Assembly (NCBI RefSeq): GCF_006716485.1
Contig: NZ_VFPD01000001.1
Span: 587,806-651,805, forward strand
Length of the DNA stretch: 64,000 nt
Source of the DNA: Chryseobacterium aquifrigidense
GTDB taxonomy: Bacteria > Bacteroidota > Bacteroidia > Flavobacteriales > Weeksellaceae
Direction: 5' to 3'
The notes beneath the pieces are model-generated. The model saw only the letters and a program-made list of their open reading frames with translations, was not told the DNA's origin and did no database searches. Of this stretch, positions 35,637 through 44,294 are shown in pieces. The position numbers were made by a program, and so were the translations under genes. Numbering within the stretch: the first letter of the stretch is position 1; the number at the start of each line of letters is the position of its first letter.

Positions 35637-35708
35637 ATGAATAAAAAAGCATTTATATCATTAGATTTACCGGGCGAAAGCGCCCTTTACGATATTTATT
35701 GTTATTAG
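35637..35708 (+). CDS. pyrB leader peptide (23 residues)
   Basis: ATG to TAG encodes MNKKAFISLDLPGESALY followed by DIYCY. It begins 7 bases after the -7 element, so the transcript is leaderless or nearly so. The stop codon overlaps the 5' arm of the attenuator terminator, so a ribosome that reaches the stop would block that hairpin. Three Tyr codons and an A/U-rich tract (GATATTTATTGTTATTAG) end the frame. The arrangement matches transcription-translation coupled attenuation as in E. coli pyrBI. The sequence itself is unlike the E. coli leader. Confidence 0.75.
   Translation: MNKKAFISLDLPGESALYDIYCY
35672..35685 (+). promoter_or_regulatory. Pause-type hairpin inside the pyrB leader
   Basis: GGGCG and CGCCC pair perfectly around AAAG. 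It lies 21 bases before the terminator and is followed by a U-rich stretch, as a pause hairpin would be. It also contains GCGAA, which could compete for the 3' terminator arm. Confidence 0.6.
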
Positions 35709-35734
35709 CGAAGATTGTTGTCTTCGCTTTTTTT
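35707..35734 (+). terminator. Attenuator terminator upstream of pyrB
   Basis: AGCGAAGA and TCTTCGCT form an 8-bp perfect stem with a 6-base loop, followed at once by seven T residues. It lies 20 bases before the pyrB ATG and after the promoter, so it must be read through for pyrB expression. Confidence 0.88.
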
Positions 35735-35753
35735 ATGCCCAAAAATAAGAATT

Positions 35754-36644
35754 ATGTTTACGATTACAGAACTAAGCACCGAGAGAATCAACAGTATACT
35801 GACAGAAGCACTGGCTTTTGCGAACGGTAAAACTGCTAAAATTGAAGGAGAAGTTTTTTGCTCAAACCTTTTCTTCGAAGACAGTACAAGAACGAAAACA
35901 AGTTTTGATCTTGCAGAAAGAAAACTGGGACTTCAGGTAGTTCCGTTTGATGCATCACACAGTTCGGTAAACAAAGGCGAAAGTCTTTATGATACAGTAA
36001 AGACCATTGAAAGTATAGGAGTAAACCTGGTGGTAATCCGCGATAAGAAAGACAGATACTTCGAGGAATTAAAGAATATCAGCATTCCTGTAATCAACGG
36101 AGGAGACGGAACAGGAAACCATCCTTCACAATGTATGCTGGATTTACTGACTATTTATCAGGAATTCGGAAAGTTTGAAGGATTGAAAGTAGGAATTGTA
36201 GGTGATGTGAAACACAGCCGTGTAGCGAATTCAAATGCGGAAGCTTTAAGAAGGTTAGGCGCTAAAGTATACTTCTCAGGACCGGAACAATGGTTTGACG
36301 AAGGAGCTTTAATCAACGGAACTTATATGTCAGTAGATGAGTTGATCGGAGAAGTGGATGTTTTAATGCTGTTAAGAATCCAACACGAAAGACACGATGC
36401 CGCTATGAGTTTCACTGCTTCAGAATATCATAAAAGATATGGGCTGACGAAGGAAAGAGAAAAAGCCATGAAAAAAGAAGCAATCATCATGCATCCTGCT
36501 CCCATCAACAGAGGAGTGGAAATAGATTCAGACCTTGTAGAATGCAGGAGATCAAGAATCTTTAAACAAATGCAAAACGGTGTGTTCGCAAGAATGGCCA
36601 TTTTGAAAGAAGCGTTGGAAAGTAAAGGGCATACCTTTAAATAA
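35754..36644 (+). CDS. pyrB: Aspartate carbamoyltransferase catalytic subunit
   Basis: 296 residues from the ATG of [16 protein letters not shown]. The open frame reaches back to a TTG at 35715, but that lies inside the attenuator, so it is not the start. The carbamoyl-phosphate loop is [20 protein letters not shown], and [11 protein letters not shown] is the usual C-terminal motif. It condenses carbamoyl phosphate with aspartate in pyrimidine synthesis. No pyrI regulatory subunit follows, as in class C or stand-alone trimers. carA and carB lie downstream. Confidence 0.96.
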   Translation: MFTITELSTERINSILTEALAFANGKTAKIEGEVFCSNLFFEDSTRTKTSFDLAERKLGLQVVPFDASHSSVNKGESLYDTVKTIESIGVNLVVIRDKKDRYFEELKNISIPVINGGDGTGNHPSQCMLDLLTIYQEFGKFEGLKVGIVGDVKHSRVANSNAEALRRLGAKVYFSGPEQWFDEGALINGTYMSVDELIGEVDVLMLLRIQHERHDAAMSFTASEYHKRYGLTKEREKAMKKEAIIMHPAPINRGVEIDSDLVECRRSRIFKQMQNGVFARMAILKEALESKGHTFK

Positions 36645-36689
36645 GAGCCAAGTTAAAAGAGCCAGGGTAAAAGTAAGAAGTTAAAAGTT

Positions 36690-36790
36690 AATGAGCCCCG
36701 TAGGGGCGGCCTGTTAATAGCAATGGGTGAATCCCATAAATAAATGGATAATGATATCCAAGCCCTGTAGAGGCGACCTGTTAATGACAT
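36690..36790. repeat. Two tandem copies of the AGCCCCGTAGGGGCG repeat (family D)
   Basis: GAGCCCCGTAGGGGCGGCCTG (36692-36712) and AAGCCCTGTAGAGGCGACCTG (36761-36781), each followed by TTAATA or TTAATGA, stand about 69 bases apart between pyrB and carA. Each copy has a small CCCC/GGGG-type hairpin. From memory, similar units are dispersed in many Bacteroidota. Confidence 0.7.
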
Positions 36791-36822
36791 ATTAAATAAA
36801 TAATAAGAGATAAAAGTTTAAA

Positions 36823-37896
36823 ATGAAGAAAAAATTAATACTGGAGTCCGGTGAAGTGTTTCATGGAGAAGGTTTCGGAGCAGAATTGGAAACTGCAGGG
36901 GAAGTAGTTTTCAATACCGGAATGACAGGGTATCAGGAATTGATCTCTGACCCATCATACTGCGGTCAGATAGTTTGTATGACCTATCCGCTTATCGGAA
37001 ATTATGGTATTAACCGTGATGATTATGAAAGTATTGAGCCGGCAATCAAAGGGCTTATCGTAAAAGAACTTTGCGATCTTCCTTCCAATTTCCGTACTCA
37101 GATTACTTTAGATGAACTATTTAAAAAGAAAAACCTTTCAGGAATTTCAGGAATTGATACAAGAAGACTGACAAGAATTCTTCGTAACTCCGGGGTAGTA
37201 AAAGGAAAAATTGTAAATGCTGATGCTGATGAAGCTGCTGTAGCTTCTGAATTGAAATCAACAAACTTCCCAACCAATCAGGTAGAAGAGGTTTCAACAA
37301 AAACACCTTATGCTAACCCGAACAGAGGTTTCAAAGTAGTATTGGTAGACTTCGGAGCAAAACTGGGAATTATCAGAGAGCTGTCTCAAAGAAACTGTGA
37401 TATCATCGTAGTTTCTCAGGATACGACGGCAGAAGAAATCCTGTTGATGAACCCAGATGGAATTATGCTTTCAAATGGTCCTGGTGACCCTGAAGATGTA
37501 CCACATGCTTTAGATATGATCAGAGGATTACTAGGAAAAGTTCCAATCTTCGGAATCTGTTTAGGACACCAATTGATCGGTCTTGCCTGCGGAGCGAAAA
37601 CTTTCAAACTGAAATTCGGACACAGAGGAGGAAACCACCCGGTATTGGATTTAGAGAAAAATACAGTAGCCATTACTTCTCAAAACCACGGATATGCGGT
37701 AGACCAGGAAAGCTTAAAAGGAACAGACCTTATCGAAACGCACATCGCATTGAATGACAGAACCAACGAAGGATTAAAACATAAAATCCACCCTTGTTTC
37801 TCAGTTCAGTATCACCCTGAAGCGAGCCCGGGCCCTGAAGATGCAAACTACCTGTTTGATGAGTTCATTCAAATGATGGAGGACTTTAAGAAATAA
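36823..37896 (+). CDS. carA: Carbamoyl-phosphate synthase small (glutaminase) subunit
   Basis: 357 residues. The C-terminal class I glutamine amidotransferase has Cys246 in FGICLGHQLIG and the His/Glu pair in VQYHPEASPGP. The N-terminal half binds the large subunit. It supplies ammonia from glutamine to CarB. Carbamoyl phosphate made here serves both pyrB next door and the argF' enzyme upstream. Confidence 0.97.
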   Translation: MKKKLILESGEVFHGEGFGAELETAGEVVFNTGMTGYQELISDPSYCGQIVCMTYPLIGNYGINRDDYESIEPAIKGLIVKELCDLPSNFRTQITLDELFKKKNLSGISGIDTRRLTRILRNSGVVKGKIVNADADEAAVASELKSTNFPTNQVEEVSTKTPYANPNRGFKVVLVDFGAKLGIIRELSQRNCDIIVVSQDTTAEEILLMNPDGIMLSNGPGDPEDVPHALDMIRGLLGKVPIFGICLGHQLIGLACGAKTFKLKFGHRGGNHPVLDLEKNTVAITSQNHGYAVDQESLKGTDLIETHIALNDRTNEGLKHKIHPCFSVQYHPEASPGPEDANYLFDEFIQMMEDFKK

Positions 37897-37907
37897 GACT
37901 GCTTTTT

Positions 37908-37976
37908 GTTATTCAGAACGAAGCAATAGCGGAGTAAAGAATCTCTACAATAAAATTAGATTCCTCGGAATGACAA
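37908..37976. repeat. Degenerate family A repeat between carA and carB
   Basis: TATTCAGAACGAAGCAATAG, AAAGAATCTC and GATTCCTCGGAATGAC keep the order of the 7593-7698 element (ATTCTGA, GAATCTC, GATTCTTC, GAATGAC) with many changes. Confidence 0.5.
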
Positions 37977-38056
37977 AATACAATCATAAGTCTTATAAAA
38001 GTAAAAAAAATAAGAAGTTTAAGAATTTGATTCTTAACCCCAATTAAAAAAGAAAA

Positions 38057-41000
38057 ATGGCAAAACGTACAGATATAAAAACAATTTTAGTAATCGGTTC
38101 AGGACCTATTATCATTGGTCAGGCAGCTGAATTTGATTACGCAGGAACGCAGGCTTGTCTGTCTCTGAAAGAAGAAGGCTACAAGGTAATTTTGATCAAC
38201 TCAAACCCTGCAACGATCATGACGGATGTGGAAATCGCAGATAAAGTATATATCGAGCCGATTTCATTACAATTTGTAAGCCACATCATCAGAAAAGAAC
38301 GTCCGGATGCTTTATTACCAACATTGGGAGGTCAGACTGGACTGAACATGGCGGTAGAACTTGAAAAGTCAGGAATTCTTGAAGAATGCAAAGTGGAAGT
38401 ATTGGGAACTAAGCTTTCTGCCATCAACAGAGCAGAAGACAGAGATCTTTTCCGTGAGTTGATGAGAGAACTGAACGAGCCGGTTCCGGAATCTGATATC
38501 GTAAATACGGTAGAAGGAGCTCTTGCTTTCGCAGATGAAATCGGATATCCTGTAATTGTTCGTCCTGCCTTTACGATGGGAGGAACCGGAGGTGGTATCG
38601 CTTCCACTGAAGTTGAATTAAAAGAAATTGCCGAATTAGGATTAAAGCACAGTCCGGTTACACAATGTTTGATTGAAAAATCAATTGCAGGTTTCAAAGA
38701 AATAGAATACGAAGTAATGCGTGATGCAAACGACAACGCCATTGTGGTTTGTAACATGGAAAATATTGACCCGGTAGGAGTTCACACAGGAGACTCTATC
38801 GTAGTTGCACCTTCTCAGACCCTTTCAGACAGAGAGTATCAGTTGCTGAGAAATGCTTCTTTAAAAATTATCAGAGCGTTAGGAATTGAAGGAGGATGTA
38901 ATGTACAGCTTGCCTTGGATCCACACTCTTTCGAATACTATATCATCGAAGTAAACCCTAGAGTATCCCGTTCATCAGCTTTAGCAAGTAAAGCAACAGG
39001 GTACCCGATTGCAAAAATCGCTGCAAAAATCGCTGTAGGATTAACGCTGGATGAAATCATGAACCCGGTAACAGGAAAAACATACGCATGTTTTGAGCCG
39101 GCTCTTGACTATGTGGTGACAAAATTCCCAAGATTCCCATTTGATAAATTTGAAACGGCAGACAGAAGACTTTCTACTCAGATGAAAGCTACTGGTGAAG
39201 TAATGGCCATCGGAAGAAACCTTGAGGAATCTTTACAGAAAGCGATCCGTTCACTGGAAACAGGAATCAAGCATTTAGGATTAAAAACAAAACAGGCTGA
39301 GGCACTTACTGCTGAAGAAATCGAAAGAAGGATCAGAGTGTGTGATGATGAAAGACTATTCATCATCGGAGATGCTTTAAGAAGAGGATACGACTGGGAA
39401 CAGATTGTAGAATGGAGTAAAATCGACAAGTTCTTCATCTGGAAACTGAAAAAACTGGTTGACTTCGAAAAAGTAATCGCTGCCAACAAATTTGATAAAG
39501 AAACATTAATTGAAGCGAAGAGATTAGGTTTCGCAGATATTAATATCGCAGTTCTTTGGGATGTAAAAGAGCGTGAGGTTTTCAACTTCAGAAAAGAAAA
39601 CGGAGTAATGCCGGTTTACAAAATGGTAGACACCTGTGCTGCTGAGTTTGAAAGTGAAACGCCTTATTTCTACGGAACTTACGAAGAAGAGAACGAAAGT
39701 GTTGTTTCAGACAAAGAAAAAATCATTGTACTAGGTTCCGGACCTATCAGAATCGGACAGGGAGTTGAGTTTGACTACGCTACCGTTCACTCAGTATGGG
39801 CGATCAAAGAAATGGGGTACGAAGCAATTATCATCAACAACAACCCTGAAACAGTTTCTACAGACTTCTCAATCTCTGATAAACTATACTTCGAGCCGCT
39901 TACTGAAGAAGATGTAATGAACATCATCGAGCTTGAAAAGCCAAAAGGAGTAGTGGTACAGTTCGGAGGGCAGACAGCTATTAACCTTGCTGATAAATTA
40001 GCCTCTCACGGAGTACAGATCCTGGGAACTTCACTGGAAGATCTTGACAGAGCTGAAAACAGAGATAAATTTGAGAAAGCACTTCAGGAACTGGGAATTC
40101 CTCAGCCAAAAGGAAGAACTTCAACTTCGAAAGAAGAAGCGATAAAAATTGCAAACGAAATCGGTTACCCGGTATTGGTACGTCCAAGCTACGTTCTTGG
40201 AGGTAGAGCCATGGAAATTGTATACGCTGAAGCAGAGTTGGCCCACTACATGGAGCACGCAGTTGATGCGAGCCCTGAGCACCCGGTTTTGGTAGATAAA
40301 TACATGGTAGGAAAGGAAATCGAAGTTGATGCCATCTGTGACGGTGAAACAGTCGTGATTCCTGGAATTATGGAGCACATCGAAAGAGCAGGAGTTCACT
40401 CCGGAGACTCTATTGCAGTATATCCGCCACAAAATATCTCTCAAAGTGAAATTGATACTTTGGTAGACTATACAAAGAGACTGGCAAAAGGGCTGAAAGT
40501 TATCGGATTAATGAACATCCAGTACGTTCTTTTCGAAGGAAACGTTTATGTAATCGAAGTCAACCCTCGTTCTTCAAGAACAGTTCCTTTCTTATCTAAA
40601 ATTACGGAGGTTCCGATGGCTAACCTTGCAACAAAGGCAATCTTAGGACAAAAGCTGAAAGATTTAGGATACGAAAACGGATTGGTTCCAAACAAAGAAG
40701 GAGTTTTTGTAAAAGTACCGGTGTTCTCTTTCTCTAAACTAACGAAGGTTGACATCTCTCTGGGCCCTGAAATGAAGTCTACAGGTGAAGTTATGGGGAA
40801 AGATACTACTCTTGAAAAGGCCCTTTACAAAGGATTGGTTGCTGCAGGAAGAAAAGTTCCTATGCACGGTTCTATCCTGTTCACGGTAGCAGATAAGCAT
40901 AAAGATGAAGCGGCAGCTCTTGCAGCAAGATTCCATGAAGTAGGATTCAGAATCTGGGCTACGGAAGGTACTGCGAAGTTCTTCGAGGAAAAAGGAATCC

Positions 41001-41239
41001 CTTGCAAAATCGGATACAAAATAGGAGAGGAAAGTGTAAACCTTATCGACCTGATCCAGAAAGGAAAAGTTCAGTATGTTGTAAATACTACTACAAAAGG
41101 TAAGCAGGCAGAAAGAGATGGATTCCAGATCAGAAGAATGAGTGTGGAAAACGGTGTTCCTTGTTTAACTTCAATGGATACAGTAGAAGCAATTCTGAAA
41201 GTAATCGAAAGCATGAGCTTCAAAATGGAGACAATGTAA
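38057..41239 (+). CDS. carB: Carbamoyl-phosphate synthase large subunit
   Basis: 1060 residues, the full CarB length. Two homologous ATP-grasp halves are seen: the first begins [20 protein letters not shown] near residue 10 and the second [20 protein letters not shown] near residue 556. The C-terminal MGS-like domain begins about residue 925. It makes carbamoyl phosphate from bicarbonate, ammonia and two ATP. A terminator follows. Confidence 0.98.
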   Translation: MAKRTDIKTILVIGSGPIIIGQAAEFDYAGTQACLSLKEEGYKVILINSNPATIMTDVEIADKVYIEPISLQFVSHIIRKERPDALLPTLGGQTGLNMAVELEKSGILEECKVEVLGTKLSAINRAEDRDLFRELMRELNEPVPESDIVNTVEGALAFADEIGYPVIVRPAFTMGGTGGGIASTEVELKEIAELGLKHSPVTQCLIEKSIAGFKEIEYEVMRDANDNAIVVCNMENIDPVGVHTGDSIVVAPSQTLSDREYQLLRNASLKIIRALGIEGGCNVQLALDPHSFEYYIIEVNPRVSRSSALASKATGYPIAKIAAKIAVGLTLDEIMNPVTGKTYACFEPALDYVVTKFPRFPFDKFETADRRLSTQMKATGEVMAIGRNLEESLQKAIRSLETGIKHLGLKTKQAEALTAEEIERRIRVCDDERLFIIGDALRRGYDWEQIVEWSKIDKFFIWKLKKLVDFEKVIAANKFDKETLIEAKRLGFADINIAVLWDVKEREVFNFRKENGVMPVYKMVDTCAAEFESETPYFYGTYEEENESVVSDKEKIIVLGSGPIRIGQGVEFDYATVHSVWAIKEMGYEAIIINNNPETVSTDFSISDKLYFEPLTEEDVMNIIELEKPKGVVVQFGGQTAINLADKLASHGVQILGTSLEDLDRAENRDKFEKALQELGIPQPKGRTSTSKEEAIKIANEIGYPVLVRPSYVLGGRAMEIVYAEAELAHYMEHAVDASPEHPVLVDKYMVGKEIEVDAICDGETVVIPGIMEHIERAGVHSGDSIAVYPPQNISQSEIDTLVDYTKRLAKGLKVIGLMNIQYVLFEGNVYVIEVNPRSSRTVPFLSKITEVPMANLATKAILGQKLKDLGYENGLVPNKEGVFVKVPVFSFSKLTKVDISLGPEMKSTGEVMGKDTTLEKALYKGLVAAGRKVPMHGSILFTVADKHKDEAAALAARFHEVGFRIWATEGTAKFFEEKGIPCKIGYKIGEESVNLIDLIQKGKVQYVVNTTTKGKQAERDGFQIRRMSVENGVPCLTSMDTVEAILKVIESMSFKMETM

Positions 41240-41261
41240 TTTCGAACTAGAATAAATATTA

Positions 41262-41293
41262 AAATCCCGCAAGTGTTCTTGTGGGATTTTTTT
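41262..41293 (+). terminator. Terminator of carB
   Basis: AAATCCCGCAAG pairs with CTTGTGGGATTT (one G-U pair) around TGTT, followed by seven to eight T residues. Confidence 0.9.
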
Positions 41294-41358
41294 ATAGTAA
41301 AAACTCATAAATTAAAGTAATCTGATTATTTTTACAAAAACCATCTAAGCTAAATAAT

Positions 41359-41796
41359 ATGAATGCAATTATTAAAGGAGTTTTAAGTGTTGTTTTTGTG
41401 CTTGTATTTTTGGGATGTTCAATACCAACCGATTTTTATATTCAAAATTTAACAGAAACAAAAAAAACACTAAAAATTAATTATAAAAAAAGAATGGTAA
41501 AAGAATTATCTGAAGGTTCTTATGGTGCATTTACTTTCAATTATGAGAATGATATTGTACAGCCAAAATTTTTCAGAAAAACTAAAAATTTAAAATCTCT
41601 TGAGAAAAAGATGGACAGCTCTGTTGTTACACTGGAAATCAATCCCCATTCAACAGTACGGATTGAAAAAACGCACAATTTTATGTGGAAATGGTATATT
41701 GTTGATGTTGAAATTGACGGACAAAAATATAGTATAGATGAAATAGTCAAAAAATCTGAGAACGTTAAAGATGATTATATTTTTAAAATTGAATAA
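41359..41796 (+). CDS. Small putative lipoprotein, family not recognised
   Basis: 145 residues with lipoprotein signal MNAIIKGVLSVVFVLVFLGC (lipobox Cys20). The mature part is basic and beta-like (TDFYIQNLTETKKTLKINYKK, then HSTVRIEKTHNFMWKWYIVDVEIDGQKYSIDEIV). The next gene starts 12 bases after the stop, so they are probably co-transcribed. Confidence 0.72.
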   Translation: MNAIIKGVLSVVFVLVFLGCSIPTDFYIQNLTETKKTLKINYKKRMVKELSEGSYGAFTFNYENDIVQPKFFRKTKNLKSLEKKMDSSVVTLEINPHSTVRIEKTHNFMWKWYIVDVEIDGQKYSIDEIVKKSENVKDDYIFKIE

Positions 41797-41808
41797 AGAA
41801 AAGCTATA

Positions 41809-42645
41809 ATGGATAAAAAAGCCATAAAAATTTTATTGAATACCATAAAAAGTTCTCAGGATGCAAGTCTTAGCGACTGGTTTGATTGGGAAACATACAT
41901 GCAATATATTACAGAAGATGATTTTGAGTATGCAAAAAAGCAATCTGTAATGTTTGATCAGGAAGAAATAAGTCATGATGAGATTTGCAGAAGAATCAAA
42001 AGTGCTGTGGCTGGCATTGAAAAACAGCAGGTGGTAGATGCTTTTCTTTATAGTTTAAGTACCAGGCAATTAGAATATCGTTCATTTTTATCCAGCTACT
42101 GTATTGCACAAAGTCTCGCAGAACATAGTTTTACACCAAGTCCAAAGCCCAATGAAGAGATCTGTGCGATCTGCGGGCTTCATACCTTTGAATTTGAAGA
42201 CCCTATCGAATTCAATACAATCAATTATTTCAAATATAAAGATGGATGCTGTTTTGATAATTTAATTCAGGTTTTATTTGATGTAGAACAGTTTCCAAAA
42301 TTTCCGGCGGTTAAACCCAATGAAAATGACTACAAGATCCTCAATGAACTGAAAGAAATCATTGAAAAGTCAGAACCTAACGACAGAATTTCCCAACTCA
42401 AAAAGAAGATCTCTAAAACAGTAAAATCAAATGATGACGAACGGTTGGGATTGTTGGAAATCTTAGGAGTTATCGGAATTTTACATGATGATACCCATCG
42501 GGGATATGCCAATCAATACGTTGCCTATCCGGAAAGAGAGCATAGGCCCATTAGAAATGATGATGTTGGTTATCCCGCGAGATGGTGGCAGGGGAAATTT
42601 GGGATTGATGATGAAAAATGGAAGTATTGGTTTGAAAGCAATTAA
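41809..42645 (+). CDS. Unrecognised cytoplasmic protein with a CxxC motif
   Basis: 278 residues with no signal or membrane segment. It is acidic and mostly helical. A CAIC pair at about residue 118 and CC at about 147 could bind a metal. The C-terminus holds an aromatic, charged run, DDTHRGYANQYVAYPEREHRP then ARWWQGKFGIDDEKWKYWF (each under or near 20 residues, at about 226-246 and 258-276). It follows a lipoprotein gene by 12 bases. I do not recognise the family and no toxin or immunity motif is clear. Confidence 0.7.
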   Translation: MDKKAIKILLNTIKSSQDASLSDWFDWETYMQYITEDDFEYAKKQSVMFDQEEISHDEICRRIKSAVAGIEKQQVVDAFLYSLSTRQLEYRSFLSSYCIAQSLAEHSFTPSPKPNEEICAICGLHTFEFEDPIEFNTINYFKYKDGCCFDNLIQVLFDVEQFPKFPAVKPNENDYKILNELKEIIEKSEPNDRISQLKKKISKTVKSNDDERLGLLEILGVIGILHDDTHRGYANQYVAYPEREHRPIRNDDVGYPARWWQGKFGIDDEKWKYWFESN

Positions 42646-42849
42646 GTGATTGTTTATAATGTTATCATACATTTACAAGCAAATTTTCAACACAAAAAAC
42701 GTGGTTAAAGAGAATTCACAAGAGTTTTTACCGGATTAGCTTAAAAATACATAATGTTCACCAAATTATTTATAAATTAGAGCGTTAAAATTCAGGCTGT
42801 TATTATTATTTAAAAACTAATAAAAATTCCACCAAATCAAAATATAACC

Positions 42850-43350
42850 ATGGCAGAATATTACGCAAAATCAAGCAATTCTTTATCTTTTGAGGTTACA
42901 AGAGAAGAAAAATTAATCGGGAAACTTATTTATACAAGCTGGTTTAAATTTAATGCCGTTATTGATATTGCAGATGGTCAGACTTATCAGGTGGAACCAA
43001 AAGGGTTTTGGGGAACCACGATTGAGCTGAAAGATCATGAAAGAGTTCTGCTGAAATTCAGGATGAACTGGAACGGGGAAATTGTAGTGCAAACCTATTT
43101 TGACGGCGTGAAGAACGGATACCTTTTCAAACACAGAGGTATTTTTAAAGAATCATTTGTTCTTACAGATCAGGAAGGGGTTGAGCTGATGATCATTAAG
43201 CCTCATTTGAAATGGAGTTCTATGAATTACGAATACCAGGTCACAACTTCTGATGCCTTCGAAACGTTCCCGGAGAAAGACATCGTTTTAATTAATGCGC
43301 TGCATTGTGCCAATTATTATATGTCGATGATGGCGTCTGCCGTGATATAA
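42850..43350 (+). CDS. Small beta-rich protein, possibly Tubby/LURP-like
   Basis: 166 residues without signal peptide. The pattern of strands (SLSFEVTREEKLIGKLIY, DIADGQTYQVEPKGFWGTTI, GYLFKHRGIFKESFVLTDQE) and a hydrophobic C-terminal helix (VLINALHCANYYMSMMASAVI) recall the Tubby-like or LURP-one fold. This is shape-based and weak. It stands alone with no near neighbours on its strand. Confidence 0.65.
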   Translation: MAEYYAKSSNSLSFEVTREEKLIGKLIYTSWFKFNAVIDIADGQTYQVEPKGFWGTTIELKDHERVLLKFRMNWNGEIVVQTYFDGVKNGYLFKHRGIFKESFVLTDQEGVELMIIKPHLKWSSMNYEYQVTTSDAFETFPEKDIVLINALHCANYYMSMMASAVI

Positions 43351-43653
43351 AAGATAATTTTAGATTTTAACAGCGATGTCCTTCTGACACAGAATGAAGT
43401 TCTGCGAACATTGTTCAAAGAATTTCATTAATAATAAACTTGTTTAAACTTCTTGAAACATTAAGACTGCATTAAGGTGTTTAGAGTATTAAGATGAGCT
43501 TCGCTTTAAGCTTAAAAATCAGAATGATTTATCTTAACTTAATATGCTTTACTGCTTAAATCCTTCTTAATGGTTTAAGAAATGTCCAATATTTTTTTAT
43601 AAGTTTAAACAACTCCAATGTATATTGTTATCAATAAGATAAATAATCCTTAA
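43351..43653. repeat. Intergenic region of dispersed-repeat fragments
   Basis: The first part (CCTTCTGACACAGAATGAAG, TCTGCGAACATTG) resembles family A. The rest is family B: TTGAAACATTAAGACTGC faces CCTTCTTAATGGTTTAAG (about 43450 and 43561). No gene is seen. Confidence 0.55.
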
Positions 43654-44055
43654 TTACTTCTCCAAAGCCTTTGAAACCGCCAAGCTATCTTCCAGTAATC
43701 TGTAACGTATAATTTTATTATTTTGAATACGCATCTGGATACAAAATAAAGACTCTACAATATGACCTGTTGCAAGCATTTTCGTTACAAATTCTCCAGT
43801 GATCACTGCATTTTCATCATCGTTGAAAATATGATCTATTTTGGCAGAAACAGGTTCTGTATTTTTCCATAACAATTCAAAAAAACCGGATATTTCCTGT
43901 TTATTGTTTCTTACGCCCAGCCAGGGTGCTTTTTGCTCATCTCCAGGTATATACCAGTCTACGGTGTCAGAAAATAAATTGATCAATTCTGTCAGGTTTC
44001 TTCCTGAAAGAAAGTGAAGAAATTGCTGAACGGTCTCTTGGATATTGTTATTCAT
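43654..44055 (-). CDS. NTF2-like/SnoaL-type protein
   Basis: 133 residues with the compact NTF2-like fold pattern: an N-terminal helix (IQETVQQFLHFLSGRNLTEL), then FSDTVDWYIPG, a helix with SGFFELLWK, and strands ending VESLFCIQMRIQNNKIIRYRLLED. Family members include ketosteroid isomerase-like enzymes and many with no known reaction. No catalytic residue can be assigned. The gene is monocistronic. Confidence 0.82.
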   Translation of the reverse strand: MNNNIQETVQQFLHFLSGRNLTELINLFSDTVDWYIPGDEQKAPWLGVRNNKQEISGFFELLWKNTEPVSAKIDHIFNDDENAVITGEFVTKMLATGHIVESLFCIQMRIQNNKIIRYRLLEDSLAVSKALEK

Positions 44056-44264
44056 TGTTGAAATTGATAATCAAAAAATAGGTTCTGTATTAAAACAGTA
44101 AGATAAGAAAAATCTCAATCCCATTTACCTGAAATGCCTGGGTTAGAAAAGTTATCAATAGTTGTATCATATCGGTTTTAATAAACTCTTTATTAATGGG
44201 CTGTTTCATCAAGTAAGTTTTATGATTTGTGTCATGTTTTTATTTAGAATTAATAAAAATAAGA

Positions 44265-44272
44265 TAATTTTG
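44265..44272 (+). promoter_or_regulatory. Candidate -7 promoter element of the siderophore receptor gene
   Basis: TAATTTTG fits TAnnTTTG and lies 22 bases before the ATG. No clean -33 TTG is visible, which would fit an activator-dependent or Fur-affected promoter, but that is not shown. Confidence 0.5.
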
Positions 44273-44294
44273 CAGAACTAACTTAATTATAAAC

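Noticed and set aside
35715..35753. Longer pyrB frame beginning at a TTG
   Set aside because: The TTG lies within the terminator hairpin, and the added residues are not like any aspartate carbamoyltransferase N-terminus. The ATG at 35754 fits.
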